A stretch of 64,000 nucleotides of DNA, from assembly GCA_009777535.1 (NCBI GenBank), contig WRLP01000009.1:1-64000 (forward strand), given 5' to 3'. Made by a program: the position numbers and the translations under genes. The notes below the pieces were generated by a model. That model worked only from the letters and a program-made list of their open reading frames with translations. It made no database searches and was not told where the DNA came from. The DNA comes from Treponema sp. (GTDB lineage: Bacteria; Spirochaetota; Spirochaetia; Treponematales; Breznakiellaceae). Every line of letters begins with the position of its first letter. Position 1 is the first letter of the stretch. Shown piece after piece: positions 40,912 through 49,997 of the stretch.

Positions 40912-41969
40912 TTTGCGGCCTCCTTGTTCCCATTCGCCGCAGCCGCAGGTTTTTTCTTTGGCACAAAACCGTATTTTTTCGGAAGCAGTTTGTTCAGGAA
41001 GGGTACGGCGGCATTCATTATCAGAATTGCGTAAGTTACTCCCTCCGGATATGTTCCCCATTTGCGGATAAGCATTGTAACTATTCCGGCGCCAATTCCA
41101 AAAATAACCTTTCCCTTCGCTGTAACCGGAGATGTTACATAATCCGTTGCCATAAAAACAGCGCCGAATACAAAGCCGCCGGAAAGAACGCTGAACAGGG
41201 GATCCATTCCCAGAAGTAAAGAAAGCACAGAGCCTGAGATGATCATGCTGATTGGAGCGCGCCAGTCAATTGTTTTGGTAATCAACAGGAAAATGCAGGC
41301 GGCAAAGATCAAAAATATTGAGGTCTCGCCCATGCTGCCGCCGTGGAATCCGAAGAAAAGTGTTTTCATGGTTGCCCAATATGAGTCAGAAGATGAAAGT
41401 CCAGCTTCAACTAACGCCCTGCCAATGCCGGCCGCATCGGCCCCCATTTTTGCAAGCCCCAGGGGAGTTGCACCCGTGGCGGCATCAACAGCGAAAAAAC
41501 GACTCGGCGCCGGCCAGGAGGTAAGGGCGGAGGGAAAACTCATCAGGAGAAAAGCCCTTCCGATTAAGGCGGGGTTAAACACATTTGCGCCAAGGCCGCC
41601 GAAAAATTCTTTTGCAGCGATTACGGCGAACACTGCTCCAAGGGCTGTCATCCACAGCGGAGTAGCCGGCGGAATAATCAGCGCCAGCAGCAGACCGGTA
41701 ACACCCGCCGAAAGATCTTTAGCCCGCACCTGCTGTTTGGTAATCACCCTGAAAAGACTTTCCCCAGCAATGGCGGCTGTAACTGAAACAAGTATATTCA
41801 GCAGTGCGGGAAAGCCGAATGTTACAATTCCAAAAATGGCGACAGGCGCCAGAGCGATAAGCATATTCCGCATCAGCGCTGCGGAATTCCACGGCGAGGC
41901 GATGTGCGGGCTGGACTGAAGCAGCATTACAGGCGCGTCGCCTTTTTTTTCAGTTGAGGCGTCAGACAT
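40908..41969 (-). CDS. rnfD: Rnf complex subunit D
   Basis: A 353-residue NqrB/RnfD membrane subunit with covalent FMN. AVDAATGATPLGLAKMG contains the TGAT flavinylation site. Other landmarks are LQSSPHIASPWNSAALMRNML near the N-terminus and ALIGRAFLLMSFP and GSMGETSIFLI in the core. The start overlaps the rnfC stop by 8 bp. The C-terminus has a Lys/Ala-rich tail (PKKKPAAAANGNKEAAK). Confidence 0.96.
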   Translation of the reverse strand: MSDASTEKKGDAPVMLLQSSPHIASPWNSAALMRNMLIALAPVAIFGIVTFGFPALLNILVSVTAAIAGESLFRVITKQQVRAKDLSAGVTGLLLALIIPPATPLWMTALGAVFAVIAAKEFFGGLGANVFNPALIGRAFLLMSFPSALTSWPAPSRFFAVDAATGATPLGLAKMGADAAGIGRALVEAGLSSSDSYWATMKTLFFGFHGGSMGETSIFLIFAACIFLLITKTIDWRAPISMIISGSVLSLLLGMDPLFSVLSGGFVFGAVFMATDYVTSPVTAKGKVIFGIGAGIVTMLIRKWGTYPEGVTYAILIMNAAVPFLNKLLPKKYGFVPKKKPAAAANGNKEAAK

Positions 41970-43332
41970 TTTTCACTCCTTTAGCCAGTGTTGCGGCCTG
42001 CCTCATTTTTATCTTTTGTTTGCCGGTGCGGAATCTTTGAACCAGTTTAATTCTTGCAGGGCATACATAGGTGCAGCTTCCACATTCTATGCAATCCATT
42101 AATCCCGCCTTAACAGCGTAATCCAAATCGCCTGTTTCTATGCTGTTGCTCATTATCACGGGCGAAAGGCGGCAGGCGCAGTTACGAATACAGCGGCTGC
42201 AGCGGATACAGGGCCCCTCCAGCTCGGCAATGGTTTCTTTCTTTGTCATCAGAATAATGCCGGAGGTATTTTTTTGAATGGGTATTTCCAGTGATGGAAC
42301 AGCGCTGCCCATCATTGGGCCGCCAAAAATTATCTTGGCAAGTTTATCAGTATCAATATCCATAAATTCAACCGGCGCATCTTTCAGTAAAGTTCCGATG
42401 GGAGCGCGGATATTTTTCGGAGTTTTACAGGCGCCGCCGCTAACGGTCAGATCGCGATCAATCAGGGGCTTGCCAAGGACAAATGCTTCGGCAATGGCAA
42501 TAAGGGTTCCTACATTTTGAACAATGCACCCTGCATCCATCGGCAGCCCGCCTGAGGGAACTTCCCTGCCGGTAAGGGCTGTTATCAGCATTTTTTCGCC
42601 GCCCTGCGGATAAAGCGTTTTACAAAGACCGATGGAAATACTGCCGCTCATATCGGCAACCCTTATTTCCCGTTCAATCATGGGGATAAGGTTTTTTTTG
42701 TTATCTTCCATTCCGATAATTGCTTTTCCGACGCCAGTTATCTTCATTACAATCGCCAGTCCCTTTATAAGCATGTGAGGCTTTTCGGTCATGGCAGCTT
42801 CGTCGGTGGTAAGGTAGGGCTCACATTCAGCACCGTCGGCAATGATCAAGTCGATGGGCTTGTCGGAAGGCGGCGAAAGTTTAATGTGGCTCGGAAATCC
42901 CGCTCCCCCCATGCCAAGTATGCCGGCTTCCCTAATTCGCGCAAGAGCTTCTTCCCTTGTACAGGTGGAAATATCCAGGGGCGGAAGTAAAATTTCCTGT
43001 TCTGCGGAACTTTCTTCCTGCGAAGCTTCGATAATTATGCACAGGCCGTCGGTATTATTTGACTGGGTCCTGGGCTCGATTTTCTTAACGATTCCGCTGA
43101 TTGAAGCATGAACCGGCACTGTCATTGGACCCGGCGCCGCCGCATCGGCAATTTTTTGCCCGCGAATAACCTTGTCGCCAATGCTTACAAGCGGTTTATT
43201 TGGAGCTCCAAAATGTTGATTTATTGGAATTGTTACCTGCCTGGGCGCCGGAATTAATTCGACCGGCTTCCCTTCCGTGGCGTGCTTCCTTCCGGAAAGT
43301 TTCAAGCCGCGCCTAAATGTACTCACAGCCAT
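41962..43332 (-). CDS. rnfC: Rnf complex subunit C (NADH-side subunit)
   Basis: A 456-residue peripheral subunit and first gene of the operon. It has an N-terminal barrel-sandwich hybrid region, the NADH/FMN binding fold (EAGILGMGGAGFPSHIK, DGAECEPYLTTDE) and two 4Fe-4S motifs (CIRCSRCIRNC and CIECGSCTYVCPARI). It transfers electrons to NAD+ in the ferredoxin:NAD+ reaction that pumps Na+ or H+. AAGGAG precedes the ATG. The order C-D-G-E-A-B is the bacterial standard, here with metF and folC appended. Confidence 0.96.
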   Translation of the reverse strand: MAVSTFRRGLKLSGRKHATEGKPVELIPAPRQVTIPINQHFGAPNKPLVSIGDKVIRGQKIADAAAPGPMTVPVHASISGIVKKIEPRTQSNNTDGLCIIIEASQEESSAEQEILLPPLDISTCTREEALARIREAGILGMGGAGFPSHIKLSPPSDKPIDLIIADGAECEPYLTTDEAAMTEKPHMLIKGLAIVMKITGVGKAIIGMEDNKKNLIPMIEREIRVADMSGSISIGLCKTLYPQGGEKMLITALTGREVPSGGLPMDAGCIVQNVGTLIAIAEAFVLGKPLIDRDLTVSGGACKTPKNIRAPIGTLLKDAPVEFMDIDTDKLAKIIFGGPMMGSAVPSLEIPIQKNTSGIILMTKKETIAELEGPCIRCSRCIRNCACRLSPVIMSNSIETGDLDYAVKAGLMDCIECGSCTYVCPARIKLVQRFRTGKQKIKMRQAATLAKGVKNV

Positions 43333-43479
43333 TGATGGCTTCTCCTTCTGTTTCTGCTGATTGATGTTTTTTGCAAAGATGTACTTTATTCATAATAAAA
43401 TAAAAGAAGTAGAAGCGCTAGTGGTTAATCTTCATGCCGAGCCGGCGGAGTGTGGTTATAAAAATGTGAAACGGAATCT

Positions 43480-43502
43480 TCCCCGCCGGCCTGCGGCGGG
43501 GA
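43480..43502. terminator. 9-bp GC-rich hairpin between DUF3795 gene and rnfC
   Basis: TCCCCGCCG and CGGCGGGGA pair perfectly around a GCCTG loop. It lies 7 bp beyond the DUF3795 gene stop on the minus strand. No T-run follows, so its efficiency as a terminator is uncertain. It separates that gene from rnfC in the 177-bp space. Confidence 0.5.
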
Positions 43503-43509
43503 ACTGGTA

Positions 43510-43842
43510 CTAGCTTTGTATCAGATTATTTGCTACACCGGGAACCTGTGAAATAAAATCATTGATGGTTTTGCATGTTTTGTAGTCGCCGCAGGTACCG
43601 CAATTTATCAGATTTTTTTCTGAAGCGCATTTGCGTATTTCACATGCCGTACAATGCCCTATCTTTACTCCGGTTCCCCTGCATGAAGTGCAGTTAATCA
43701 TATCAGGCGTAAAGTTGAAACCGTGTGCCTGAGACCATTCTGCGGCGGTTTTTTCCCTCAATGCCTGATCATTGTTTTGCGTTGCCTTGTATGCAGCGCA
43801 TTCGGCGCAATCCAGCCCGCAATAGGCAATCAATTTTTCCAT
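43510..43842 (-). CDS. DUF3795 cysteine-rich protein
   Basis: A 110-residue cytoplasmic protein. The ATG at 43842 has AAAGGAG upstream; the longer frame starts without a ribosome site. DUF3795 landmarks are YCGLDCAECAAY at the N-terminus, INCTSCRGTG, CTACEIRKCA and INCGTCGDYKTC; twelve Cys suggest metal or Fe-S binding. Function is unknown. It is preceded by a palindromic site and lies downstream of a WYL regulator gene on the same strand, which likely controls it. Confidence 0.88.
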   Translation of the reverse strand: MEKLIAYCGLDCAECAAYKATQNNDQALREKTAAEWSQAHGFNFTPDMINCTSCRGTGVKIGHCTACEIRKCASEKNLINCGTCGDYKTCKTINDFISQVPGVANNLIQS

Positions 43843-43906
43843 TTTATAACTCCTTTGTTGTTCCTTATGCAGATAAGGAATCGTATTAAAGAAATTATAC
43901 ATTTTA

Positions 43907-43932
43907 TAATATGACAACGGTATGTCATATTA
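43907..43932. promoter_or_regulatory. 10-bp inverted repeat, putative WYL operator of the DUF3795 gene
   Basis: TAATATGACA (43907-43916) and TGTCATATTA (43923-43932) are perfect inverted arms around a 6-bp spacer. The site covers the -35 zone of a promoter whose minus-strand TATAAT lies at about 43893-43898 before the DUF3795 gene. The half-site ATGACA is also present in the two dyads near the other WYL gene. Confidence 0.6.
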
Positions 43933-44829
43933 TATATATTTTTTAAAAATTTTTTCTGCTTTATTTTTAATTATTTTTTTAATTCGTTCCGGCTCCAAAA
44001 CTTCAACATATTCTCCAAAAGACAGTAAAAACCCATACAACCAGTGATCTTCCGGCCATGTTACCTGCACTATAAAGCTGCCGTCCGGCCGTTTTTTTAT
44101 CATTTTGTCATCAAACTCATCATACACCCGGTGAGCCATTCCCGGGTCAAATTTTAGTTTGAGTAATATACCGTGTTTTTGCGGTTCTGAAGCAGGCTTT
44201 GAACGGGTTACTGACGGATCGCGAAGGGAAAAAAGCTTATTCGTTATTCGCAAATTTCTGACCCGCGTCAGCTTAAATAATCTCATGTCCTTCCGGCTAA
44301 GGCAGAATCCGTTGATATACCACGCTTTTGACTTGAACCACAATTGAACAGGCTCAATCCGGCGGCGGGTTTTTTTACCGCTGGAACCGTAATAATCGAA
44401 TTCAGCAATGCGCCGTTCCAGGATAGCTTTCTTTAGGTCATGAAAAAAATCGCTGTCAGCAAAACTCCAATCAGAAAAATCCACCTGAAGCCAATCTGTT
44501 ACGCCTTTTTTAAACAGGCCGGATAATTTTTTTAATACCTGGGCCGGCTCTGATGGCATTACACCGGAAACAGCCTGTAAAGCAGATAAAATTTCATTCT
44601 GCTCCCCTTCGCTCAGGATGGATTTATTCAGAACAAATTCCGGCAGCAGCAAGATGCCCCCGCCCCTGCCTTTTTCCGAGTACACAGGAATCCCCGCCAG
44701 GCTTAGGATGTCTATGTCTCTGTAGATTGTTCGTTGAGACACCTCAAACATTTCGGATAATTGTTTTGCAGTAACTGCCTTTTGTTCCAGTAAAACATAA
44801 ACGATTTCCAGCAAGCGGTTTATCTGCAT
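43930..44829 (-). CDS. HTH/WYL transcriptional regulator (YafY-like)
   Basis: A 299-residue regulator: an HTH_11 winged helix (about 5-60, LLEIVYVLLEQKAVTAKQLSEMF, then VSQRTIYRDIDILSLAGIPVY) and a WYL domain (about 130-220, with WYI instead of WYL in AWYINGFCLSRKDMRLFKLTRV), ending in a WCX-type region. It differs from the WYL protein at 22.1 kb in its HTH and linker. Its stop codon lies within the right arm of the palindrome that precedes the DUF3795 gene, an economical arrangement for control of the neighbour. Confidence 0.9.
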   Translation of the reverse strand: MQINRLLEIVYVLLEQKAVTAKQLSEMFEVSQRTIYRDIDILSLAGIPVYSEKGRGGGILLLPEFVLNKSILSEGEQNEILSALQAVSGVMPSEPAQVLKKLSGLFKKGVTDWLQVDFSDWSFADSDFFHDLKKAILERRIAEFDYYGSSGKKTRRRIEPVQLWFKSKAWYINGFCLSRKDMRLFKLTRVRNLRITNKLFSLRDPSVTRSKPASEPQKHGILLKLKFDPGMAHRVYDEFDDKMIKKRPDGSFIVQVTWPEDHWLYGFLLSFGEYVEVLEPERIKKIIKNKAEKIFKKYI

Positions 44830-44927
44830 TTTCCTACCCTATACGATTATTGGGAAGTCTGTCGAGTCCTTGCCTGGTGCCGGCGGGTGCTGTTATTATA
44901 AATGAATAACGGGTTTATGGGGATCTG

Positions 44928-45503
44928 ATGAATCTTATAGAATTGTTTCTGCTTGCGGTTGGTCTCTCGATGGATGCTTTTGCCGTATCAATCTGTCTTG
45001 GACTGAACATGGAAAAATATTCAAAAAGAAAATCACTTATTGTCGGATTGTACTTTGGAGTTTTTCAGGCTGTTATGCCATTGATTGGGTTTAAGGCTGC
45101 GACACTGTTTGCCGTAAGAATAGTTGCATACGATCACTGGATTGCGTTTGCATTACTGTGTTTTCTTGGAGGCAAAATGATTATCGGAAGCCTTAAAAGA
45201 GAAAACGGAGAGAATTGCGGCTGCAGGGAAGCATCATTAAAGCCGGCTCAAATGCTTCCCCTTGCCCTTGCTACAAGCATTGATGCGTTGGCCGTCGGCA
45301 TATCGCTTGCTTTTTTACGGGTCAGTATTATTCCGGCGGCGTTTTTCATCGGCATAACCACGCTTGTAATTTCAATATTGGGTGTAAAAACAGGCAGTGT
45401 ATTTGGATCAAAGTTCAGCTCGAAGGCGGAACTTGCCGGCGGCGTTATTCTCGTGTTAATCGGAATAAAAATATTGCTAGAGCATTTGAATATCATTGGC
45501 TGA
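44928..45503 (+). CDS. mntP: Manganese efflux pump MntP
   Basis: A 191-residue membrane protein with six helices in two homologous halves. Each half has the characteristic acidic motif (AVGLSMDAFAVSICLG and ALATSIDALAVGISLAF) and the helix GIK(I)LLEHL at the end. MntP exports Mn2+ to prevent toxicity. The loop with NCGCREAS is slightly Cys-rich. No yybP-ykoY riboswitch could be recognised in the 98-bp leader. GGGGATCTG precedes the ATG as a fair ribosome site. Confidence 0.92.
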   Translation: MNLIELFLLAVGLSMDAFAVSICLGLNMEKYSKRKSLIVGLYFGVFQAVMPLIGFKAATLFAVRIVAYDHWIAFALLCFLGGKMIIGSLKRENGENCGCREASLKPAQMLPLALATSIDALAVGISLAFLRVSIIPAAFFIGITTLVISILGVKTGSVFGSKFSSKAELAGGVILVLIGIKILLEHLNIIG

Positions 45504-45529
45504 AGCAAGCGCAAGCCGGCAGTAATCCA

Positions 45530-46243
45530 TTAACCTTCCAATATTCCTCCGTTTGTGGTCAGGGTGATGACCTGCCAGGGCAGGAATTTGCCCGATTTTT
45601 TTATTGCCGTGGTTACAGCATGTTCAATCCCGCCGCAGCAGGGAACTTCCATGCGCACAACCGCTACCGATTTGATATTATTTACGGTAATAATTTCCGT
45701 GAGCTTTTCACTGTAATCGACATCGTCCAGTTTTGGACAGCCGATTATCGTAATCTTGTTTTTCATGAATTTTTCGTGGAAGCCCGCATAGGCATAGGCG
45801 GCGCAGTCTGCGGCAATCAGCAGGTGGGCGTTCTCGAAATAGGGAGCCTTTACCGGCACGAGCTTGATCTGCACGGGCCATTGCCGCAGTTCGCTTACCT
45901 GATTTGCTGCCGGAGCCGGTGCCGCTCCCCCCGCAGCTTCGGGGCGCTTCAACGCCTTTGCATTTGTGCCCGGGCAGCCGCAGGCGAGCGGCTCTGCTTT
46001 TTCCTTTTGTTCCATGTGTGCCTTGACCGCCTCTTCATCGAACGCTGCGGCCTCGCGTTCCTCAAAGGTGATCGCCCCCGTAGCGCAGACAGGCAGACAA
46101 TTTCCCAGCCCGTCGCAATAGTCGTCCCGTATGAGCTTTGCCTTGCCGTTCACCATGGCGATAGCGCCCTCGTGGCAGGCGTTGGCGCAAAGGCCGCAGC
46201 CGTTGCATTTGTCTTCATCAATTTTAATTATCTTGCGTACCAT
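45530..46243 (-). CDS. 4Fe-4S ferredoxin-type protein
   Basis: A 237-residue protein. The start at 46243 has GGAGG at good distance. Two ferredoxin motifs open it (CNGCGLCANACHEG and CDGLGNCLPVCATG), then a Pro/Ala-rich linker and a C-terminal domain with repeated Cys (AADCAAYAYAGF, IIGCPKLDD, VPCCGGIEHAV). This two-part protein is common beside Crp/Fnr genes in anaerobes and may be a redox sensor or electron shuttle. It is divergent from the Crp/Fnr gene with 89 bp between starts, so that regulator is the likely controller. Confidence 0.88.
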   Translation of the reverse strand: MVRKIIKIDEDKCNGCGLCANACHEGAIAMVNGKAKLIRDDYCDGLGNCLPVCATGAITFEEREAAAFDEEAVKAHMEQKEKAEPLACGCPGTNAKALKRPEAAGGAAPAPAANQVSELRQWPVQIKLVPVKAPYFENAHLLIAADCAAYAYAGFHEKFMKNKITIIGCPKLDDVDYSEKLTEIITVNNIKSVAVVRMEVPCCGGIEHAVTTAIKKSGKFLPWQVITLTTNGGILEG

Positions 46244-46332
46244 TTCGATACCTCCTCGTGTTGCTTTTGTTATCAAAAATATATAATACTGATAGTGATA
46301 ATTCGGTTGTATTTCCAACAAAAGGGGAAAAA

Positions 46333-47016
46333 ATGAAAAAAAAATATCCGGATAATTGCATTCTCTTTGCCGGAATTGATGAATCGGACATTAGAGCCCT
46401 TCTAGACTGCCTGTCCGCCAGGCAAAGGCGCTTTAAGAAAAACAGTTTTATATTTGATGCAGGAGATAAAATAGAATCCATTGGCATTGTGTTAAGCGGC
46501 GCGGTTCATGTTTTGCGGGAAGATTTTTGGGGAAAGCGGAAAATTGTAGCGCGCCTGGAAGGCGGCGGATTGTTTGGCGAAGCCTTTGCCTGTGCGGGAA
46601 CAGAGGAAATTCCCGTCAGCGTTATGGCCGCTGAAGATACGGAAGTTTTGTTTGTAAACAGCGGGCGGATTATCAGATCCTGTCAGTCGGCCTGCGCTTA
46701 TCATACGGCCCTGATTAAAAATTTGATATTGCTGCTGGCGGAGAAAAATATTGCATTGATACAAAAGCTGGAATGTATCACACAGCCAACCACCCGCGAA
46801 AAGCTGTTGACGTATCTGTCCGAACAGGCTCATCTTGCCGCGAAAAATTCATTCAGCATACCATTTAACCGCGAAGAACTTGCCGACTATCTTTCGGTGG
46901 AGCGCAGCGCAATGTCGGCGGAGCTGTCAAAAATGAAGAACGACGGCTTAATTCTTTACAAAAAAAATCATTTTGAACTGCTTAAAGGGGCTTTGGCTCC
47001 TTATGACTGCTTATAA
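46333..47016 (+). CDS. Crp/Fnr-family transcriptional regulator
   Basis: A 227-residue regulator with a cyclic-nucleotide-type beta-barrel (about 10-125, GIVLSGAVHVLREDFWG, GGLFGEAFACAG) and a Crp-type HTH at the C-terminus (about 165-215, PFNREELADYLSVERSAMSAELSKMKNDGLI). There is no N-terminal Fnr-type Cys cluster, so oxygen sensing by an Fe-S centre is unlikely; the ligand is unknown. The start at 46333 has AAAAGGGG upstream. TTATCA/TGATAA half-sites (46270-46275 and 46296-46301) and a TATAAT (46282-46287) lie in the shared divergent region. Confidence 0.9.
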   Translation: MKKKYPDNCILFAGIDESDIRALLDCLSARQRRFKKNSFIFDAGDKIESIGIVLSGAVHVLREDFWGKRKIVARLEGGGLFGEAFACAGTEEIPVSVMAAEDTEVLFVNSGRIIRSCQSACAYHTALIKNLILLLAEKNIALIQKLECITQPTTREKLLTYLSEQAHLAAKNSFSIPFNREELADYLSVERSAMSAELSKMKNDGLILYKKNHFELLKGALAPYDCL

Positions 47017-47073
47017 TTATGAGAATATATATGATATACTGTTAAAACACGGTTCTAAAGGAGGTAATTTTTT

Positions 47074-47289
47074 ATGAAAGTTACGCTTGAACAAACAGAA
47101 AAATTGTTAAAGGGCGATCAAAAATTTGAACAGTTTGCGTTTTCCATGCTGTTGACGTTTTTGAGAGAGCGTTATGCGAAAGACCCGTCGCAGGTTACGG
47201 TTGAAAGCAGCGCCGGGGAGATAAATGCGTTTCTCGGCAAAAACCAGGCGGTTATGGCAGAGGACTATGCCATAATAGAAAGTTTATAA
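47074..47289 (+). CDS. Small hypothetical protein, first of a signalling group
   Basis: A 71-residue, acidic helical protein (VTLEQTEKLLKGDQKFEQFAFSM and INAFLGKNQAVMAEDYAIIESL). AAAGGAGG at ideal spacing supports translation. It is 13 nt upstream of the DUF6976-like gene and almost surely in one operon with it. No family was recognised. Its partner's position next to FIST and histidine-kinase genes suggests a small partner in that pathway. Confidence 0.72.
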   Translation: MKVTLEQTEKLLKGDQKFEQFAFSMLLTFLRERYAKDPSQVTVESSAGEINAFLGKNQAVMAEDYAIIESL

Positions 47290-47302
47290 AAGAGGTAAGG
47301 AT

Positions 47303-48265
47303 ATGTTAATATCATTTGAAGAAACATCAAAACTAATTGAAGACGGGAAGTTGCTCCATATAGCCGGAACCGAGGCGCTGCTTAAAAAGCTGCCGAGGGG
47401 GAGATGGATTGGCGGTTCTACTGAATATTTTATGACAAAAGACGGCGGTAAAGTTTCCGGAAACTTGTTGTTTGTTACAGAATTTTCCTATAAAGATTTT
47501 GTTATTAAATCATACAGTGTGGAGGATATAAGCCAAATAACGAAGGACTCTTTTGACAACGGCTTTTCCATTCTGATTATACCGTTTGACAGCGACGTGC
47601 ATAAGGAGTACGCATACAAAGCCGCAGGATATGAAAAAATGTTTTTGCGCAATATTGTCGGCTGGATTTCCGGCTTAAATTTGAATGTTCCGGGTCAGAC
47701 ACCGATAGCTGTAAACGGGAGCTCGCAGAAGGTGTTTACAGACAAAGCGGTGGCGCTGCACATACAAACACCGGCAGAAAAGACCGTATCTGTCAATATC
47801 ATCAATATTTTTAAACAGAACGACACTTCGCCGGTAATGGAATTTATGGAAGATGGGTTCTCGGTAAAAAAATGCCGTGTAGACGGCAATGAGGTATTAC
47901 TGGCCGACTATATTAAGGAAAACGCCATAGACACCAAACTTCCGATTGTCGGAGACTATTCGGGAAACGGCGTTAACATTTCTTTTAAATCCATTGAGAA
48001 CGGAGTCGTAAATTTCTACGCGCCTGTGTTCAGGGGAATTAAATACCGGATTGCGAAAGCAGTATGGAATTATGAAAGTTTGTTCAACAAAAGCATTGCC
48101 AAACACAGCCATTCATCGGCCGTGTTTTCCTGCAACTGTGTTCTGAATTTTCTTTATGGCGAACTTGAGAATAAAAAAATAGAAGCGTTTACCGGCCCGA
48201 TTACATTTGGCGAGATTGCCTACCAGCTTGTAAATCAGACTCTGGTATACGTGTCTATTTTTTAA
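47303..48265 (+). CDS. DUF6976-like protein near FIST signalling genes
   Basis: A 320-residue cytoplasmic protein that opens [23 protein letters not shown] and continues [27 protein letters not shown]. To my knowledge this is the pattern of DUF6976, a family found beside FIST-domain sensors; the match is from memory. No catalytic motif was seen. AGAGGTAAGG lies before the ATG. Its 3' end overlaps that of the convergent histidine kinase by 11 bp. Confidence 0.75.
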   Translation: MLISFEETSKLIEDGKLLHIAGTEALLKKLPRGRWIGGSTEYFMTKDGGKVSGNLLFVTEFSYKDFVIKSYSVEDISQITKDSFDNGFSILIIPFDSDVHKEYAYKAAGYEKMFLRNIVGWISGLNLNVPGQTPIAVNGSSQKVFTDKAVALHIQTPAEKTVSVNIINIFKQNDTSPVMEFMEDGFSVKKCRVDGNEVLLADYIKENAIDTKLPIVGDYSGNGVNISFKSIENGVVNFYAPVFRGIKYRIAKAVWNYESLFNKSIAKHSHSSAVFSCNCVLNFLYGELENKKIEAFTGPITFGEIAYQLVNQTLVYVSIF

Positions 48266-49961
48266 TAATTTTGCTTTTTGGGAGCCATTTGTAAAGGCAC
48301 ATATTCATAAGTTGCGCGTCTATGGGTTTTGCAAGAAAGTCATTTATGCCGCTGCTTAAAAACATTTCCTGCGCTTCGACTGTAGCGTTCGCCGTCAGGG
48401 CAATTATTGGCACGTCCGCCCAGTGACCGCCCAGTTTTCTTAGCTCCAGTGTTGTTTCGATACCGTCTATTCCGGGCATCATGTGATCCATAAAAACGAT
48501 GTCAAACTCCGTTTGCTTTGCAGACTCGATCGCTCCATGCCCGCTTGTTACTGAAGCAACTGTTATGCCGTATTCTTCAAGCATTGCTCCGGCAACCAGT
48601 AAATTTATCTCAATATCATCAACGATCAATGCCGAAGCGCACGGAGAAGTAAATTGAATAAACTCATACCCGCTGTTTTTGATGCCGGAGAGGTCTCCTT
48701 CGACCACAGGAAATATGGCTGAAAAAACAGAGCCTTTTCCGTATGTGCTTTTGACTTCCAAACTGCCGTTCATGATCTTGCATACACGGTGCGTGATTGA
48801 AAGCCCGAGTCCGGTTCCCACGATGTTCTTGTTGGCAACTTTGTCGAACTGTTTGAAAGGCGTAAAAATTCTTTCTATATCTTCTTCCTTGATTCCAATG
48901 CCTGTATCCTCAACGTCGAACCGAAGCCAGTCGGCACTGGGGCAGTTTACATTTAATGCGACGAACCCTTCTTTCGTGTATTTTAATGAGTTAGACAATA
49001 GATTCATAATAACCTGCTTCATTCTGTCTTCATCAGAAAAAATCACTTTGGGAACTTTCGGATCAACATGGACACGAAAATCCAGTTCCTTTTGGGCAAA
49101 CAAGACATTAAAAATCGACTTGATATGCTCTATCATTTGCCCAAGATCAAAACATTCATTTGAGAGTTCGAATTTTCCTGCTTCAATTTTAGAAAAGTCC
49201 AGAATATCGTTTACAAGAGCAAGTAAAGCCTTTGATGATTTATTGATATTGCTTGATATAAATATTTGCTGCTCGTTGAGCTCGGTTTTTTTCAGCATGT
49301 CTGTCATGCCGATGATCGCGTTCATGGGCGTTCTGATTTCGTGCGACATTGTCGCTAAAAAGTCAGATTTAGCCTTATTTGCGGCATCGGCCTGATCCCT
49401 TGCGTTAATAATGTCGGTTAGGTCATTCATGATAACAAGAATGCCGTCGCAGTCTTTTTTTCCGTAAGAAAACGGTACGATATTTACGGCATAGTCACGT
49501 GCCTTTCCCGACCTGTCAATATCGATTTTTTCGTTTGACGACTGAATTGTATTGGTTTTCAACGCAGCGCAGAACATTCCTTCCATGCGAATAATCCATT
49601 CTTCGTTTGAAAATGCAGAAAATATCTGCCGGAAAGATTTGTCTCTAAGGAAGCCGGCATTCTCTATACCGGCCAGTTCCAGGAATGACTGGGTAGACAG
49701 TATAAATACGGCGTCACTGCTGAAAAGAACAATGGGAATCGGCGTATTGTCTATAATAACCTGAATGTGTTTGTCTTGTTTGGTTTTTTCGGCGGCAATT
49801 ACCGCGCTTAGGTTGGCCTTGGCATTGGAAACATTCCGGAATTTTTCCATCGTGTTATTTGCCATTGCAAGCTGCCGGTTTAACTTTTTATTTTCAAGAC
49901 TGAGCCGGTTTATTTCCTTCAGCAAATCTTCTTTTTCGGCCAAATTACCTTGTCTGCCCAT
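48255..49961 (-). CDS. Hybrid sensor histidine kinase (PAS-HisKA-HATPase-REC)
   Basis: A 568-residue cytoplasmic kinase with no membrane helix. It has an N-terminal coiled coil (about 5-60, [21 protein letters not shown]), a PAS domain (about 65-185), HisKA with [14 protein letters not shown] (phospho-His), HATPase_c ([24 protein letters not shown]) and a C-terminal receiver ([11 protein letters not shown], with ALTANA and the FLAKPID Lys). The ATG at 49961 is favoured because it has AAAGGGG upstream, whereas the longer frame begins with TTG. It is 36 nt downstream of the FIST gene, which probably supplies the signal. Confidence 0.93.
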   Translation of the reverse strand: MGRQGNLAEKEDLLKEINRLSLENKKLNRQLAMANNTMEKFRNVSNAKANLSAVIAAEKTKQDKHIQVIIDNTPIPIVLFSSDAVFILSTQSFLELAGIENAGFLRDKSFRQIFSAFSNEEWIIRMEGMFCAALKTNTIQSSNEKIDIDRSGKARDYAVNIVPFSYGKKDCDGILVIMNDLTDIINARDQADAANKAKSDFLATMSHEIRTPMNAIIGMTDMLKKTELNEQQIFISSNINKSSKALLALVNDILDFSKIEAGKFELSNECFDLGQMIEHIKSIFNVLFAQKELDFRVHVDPKVPKVIFSDEDRMKQVIMNLLSNSLKYTKEGFVALNVNCPSADWLRFDVEDTGIGIKEEDIERIFTPFKQFDKVANKNIVGTGLGLSITHRVCKIMNGSLEVKSTYGKGSVFSAIFPVVEGDLSGIKNSGYEFIQFTSPCASALIVDDIEINLLVAGAMLEEYGITVASVTSGHGAIESAKQTEFDIVFMDHMMPGIDGIETTLELRKLGGHWADVPIIALTANATVEAQEMFLSSGINDFLAKPIDAQLMNMCLYKWLPKSKIIKK

Positions 49962-49997
49962 TTTTGCTGCCCCTTTTTGCAATTATCTCCGCCTAAT

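Noticed and set aside
41239-41919. 226-codon plus-strand frame opposite rnfD
   Set aside because: It is antisense to a clear rnfD and has low-complexity composition.
44830-44927. Possible yybP-ykoY manganese riboswitch before mntP
   Set aside because: The 98-bp leader lacks a recognisable pair of conserved loops; the GC-rich CCGGCGGG alone is not enough.
45620-46336. 238-codon plus-strand frame opposite the ferredoxin gene
   Set aside because: It is antisense to a gene with two perfect 4Fe-4S motifs and a good ribosome site.
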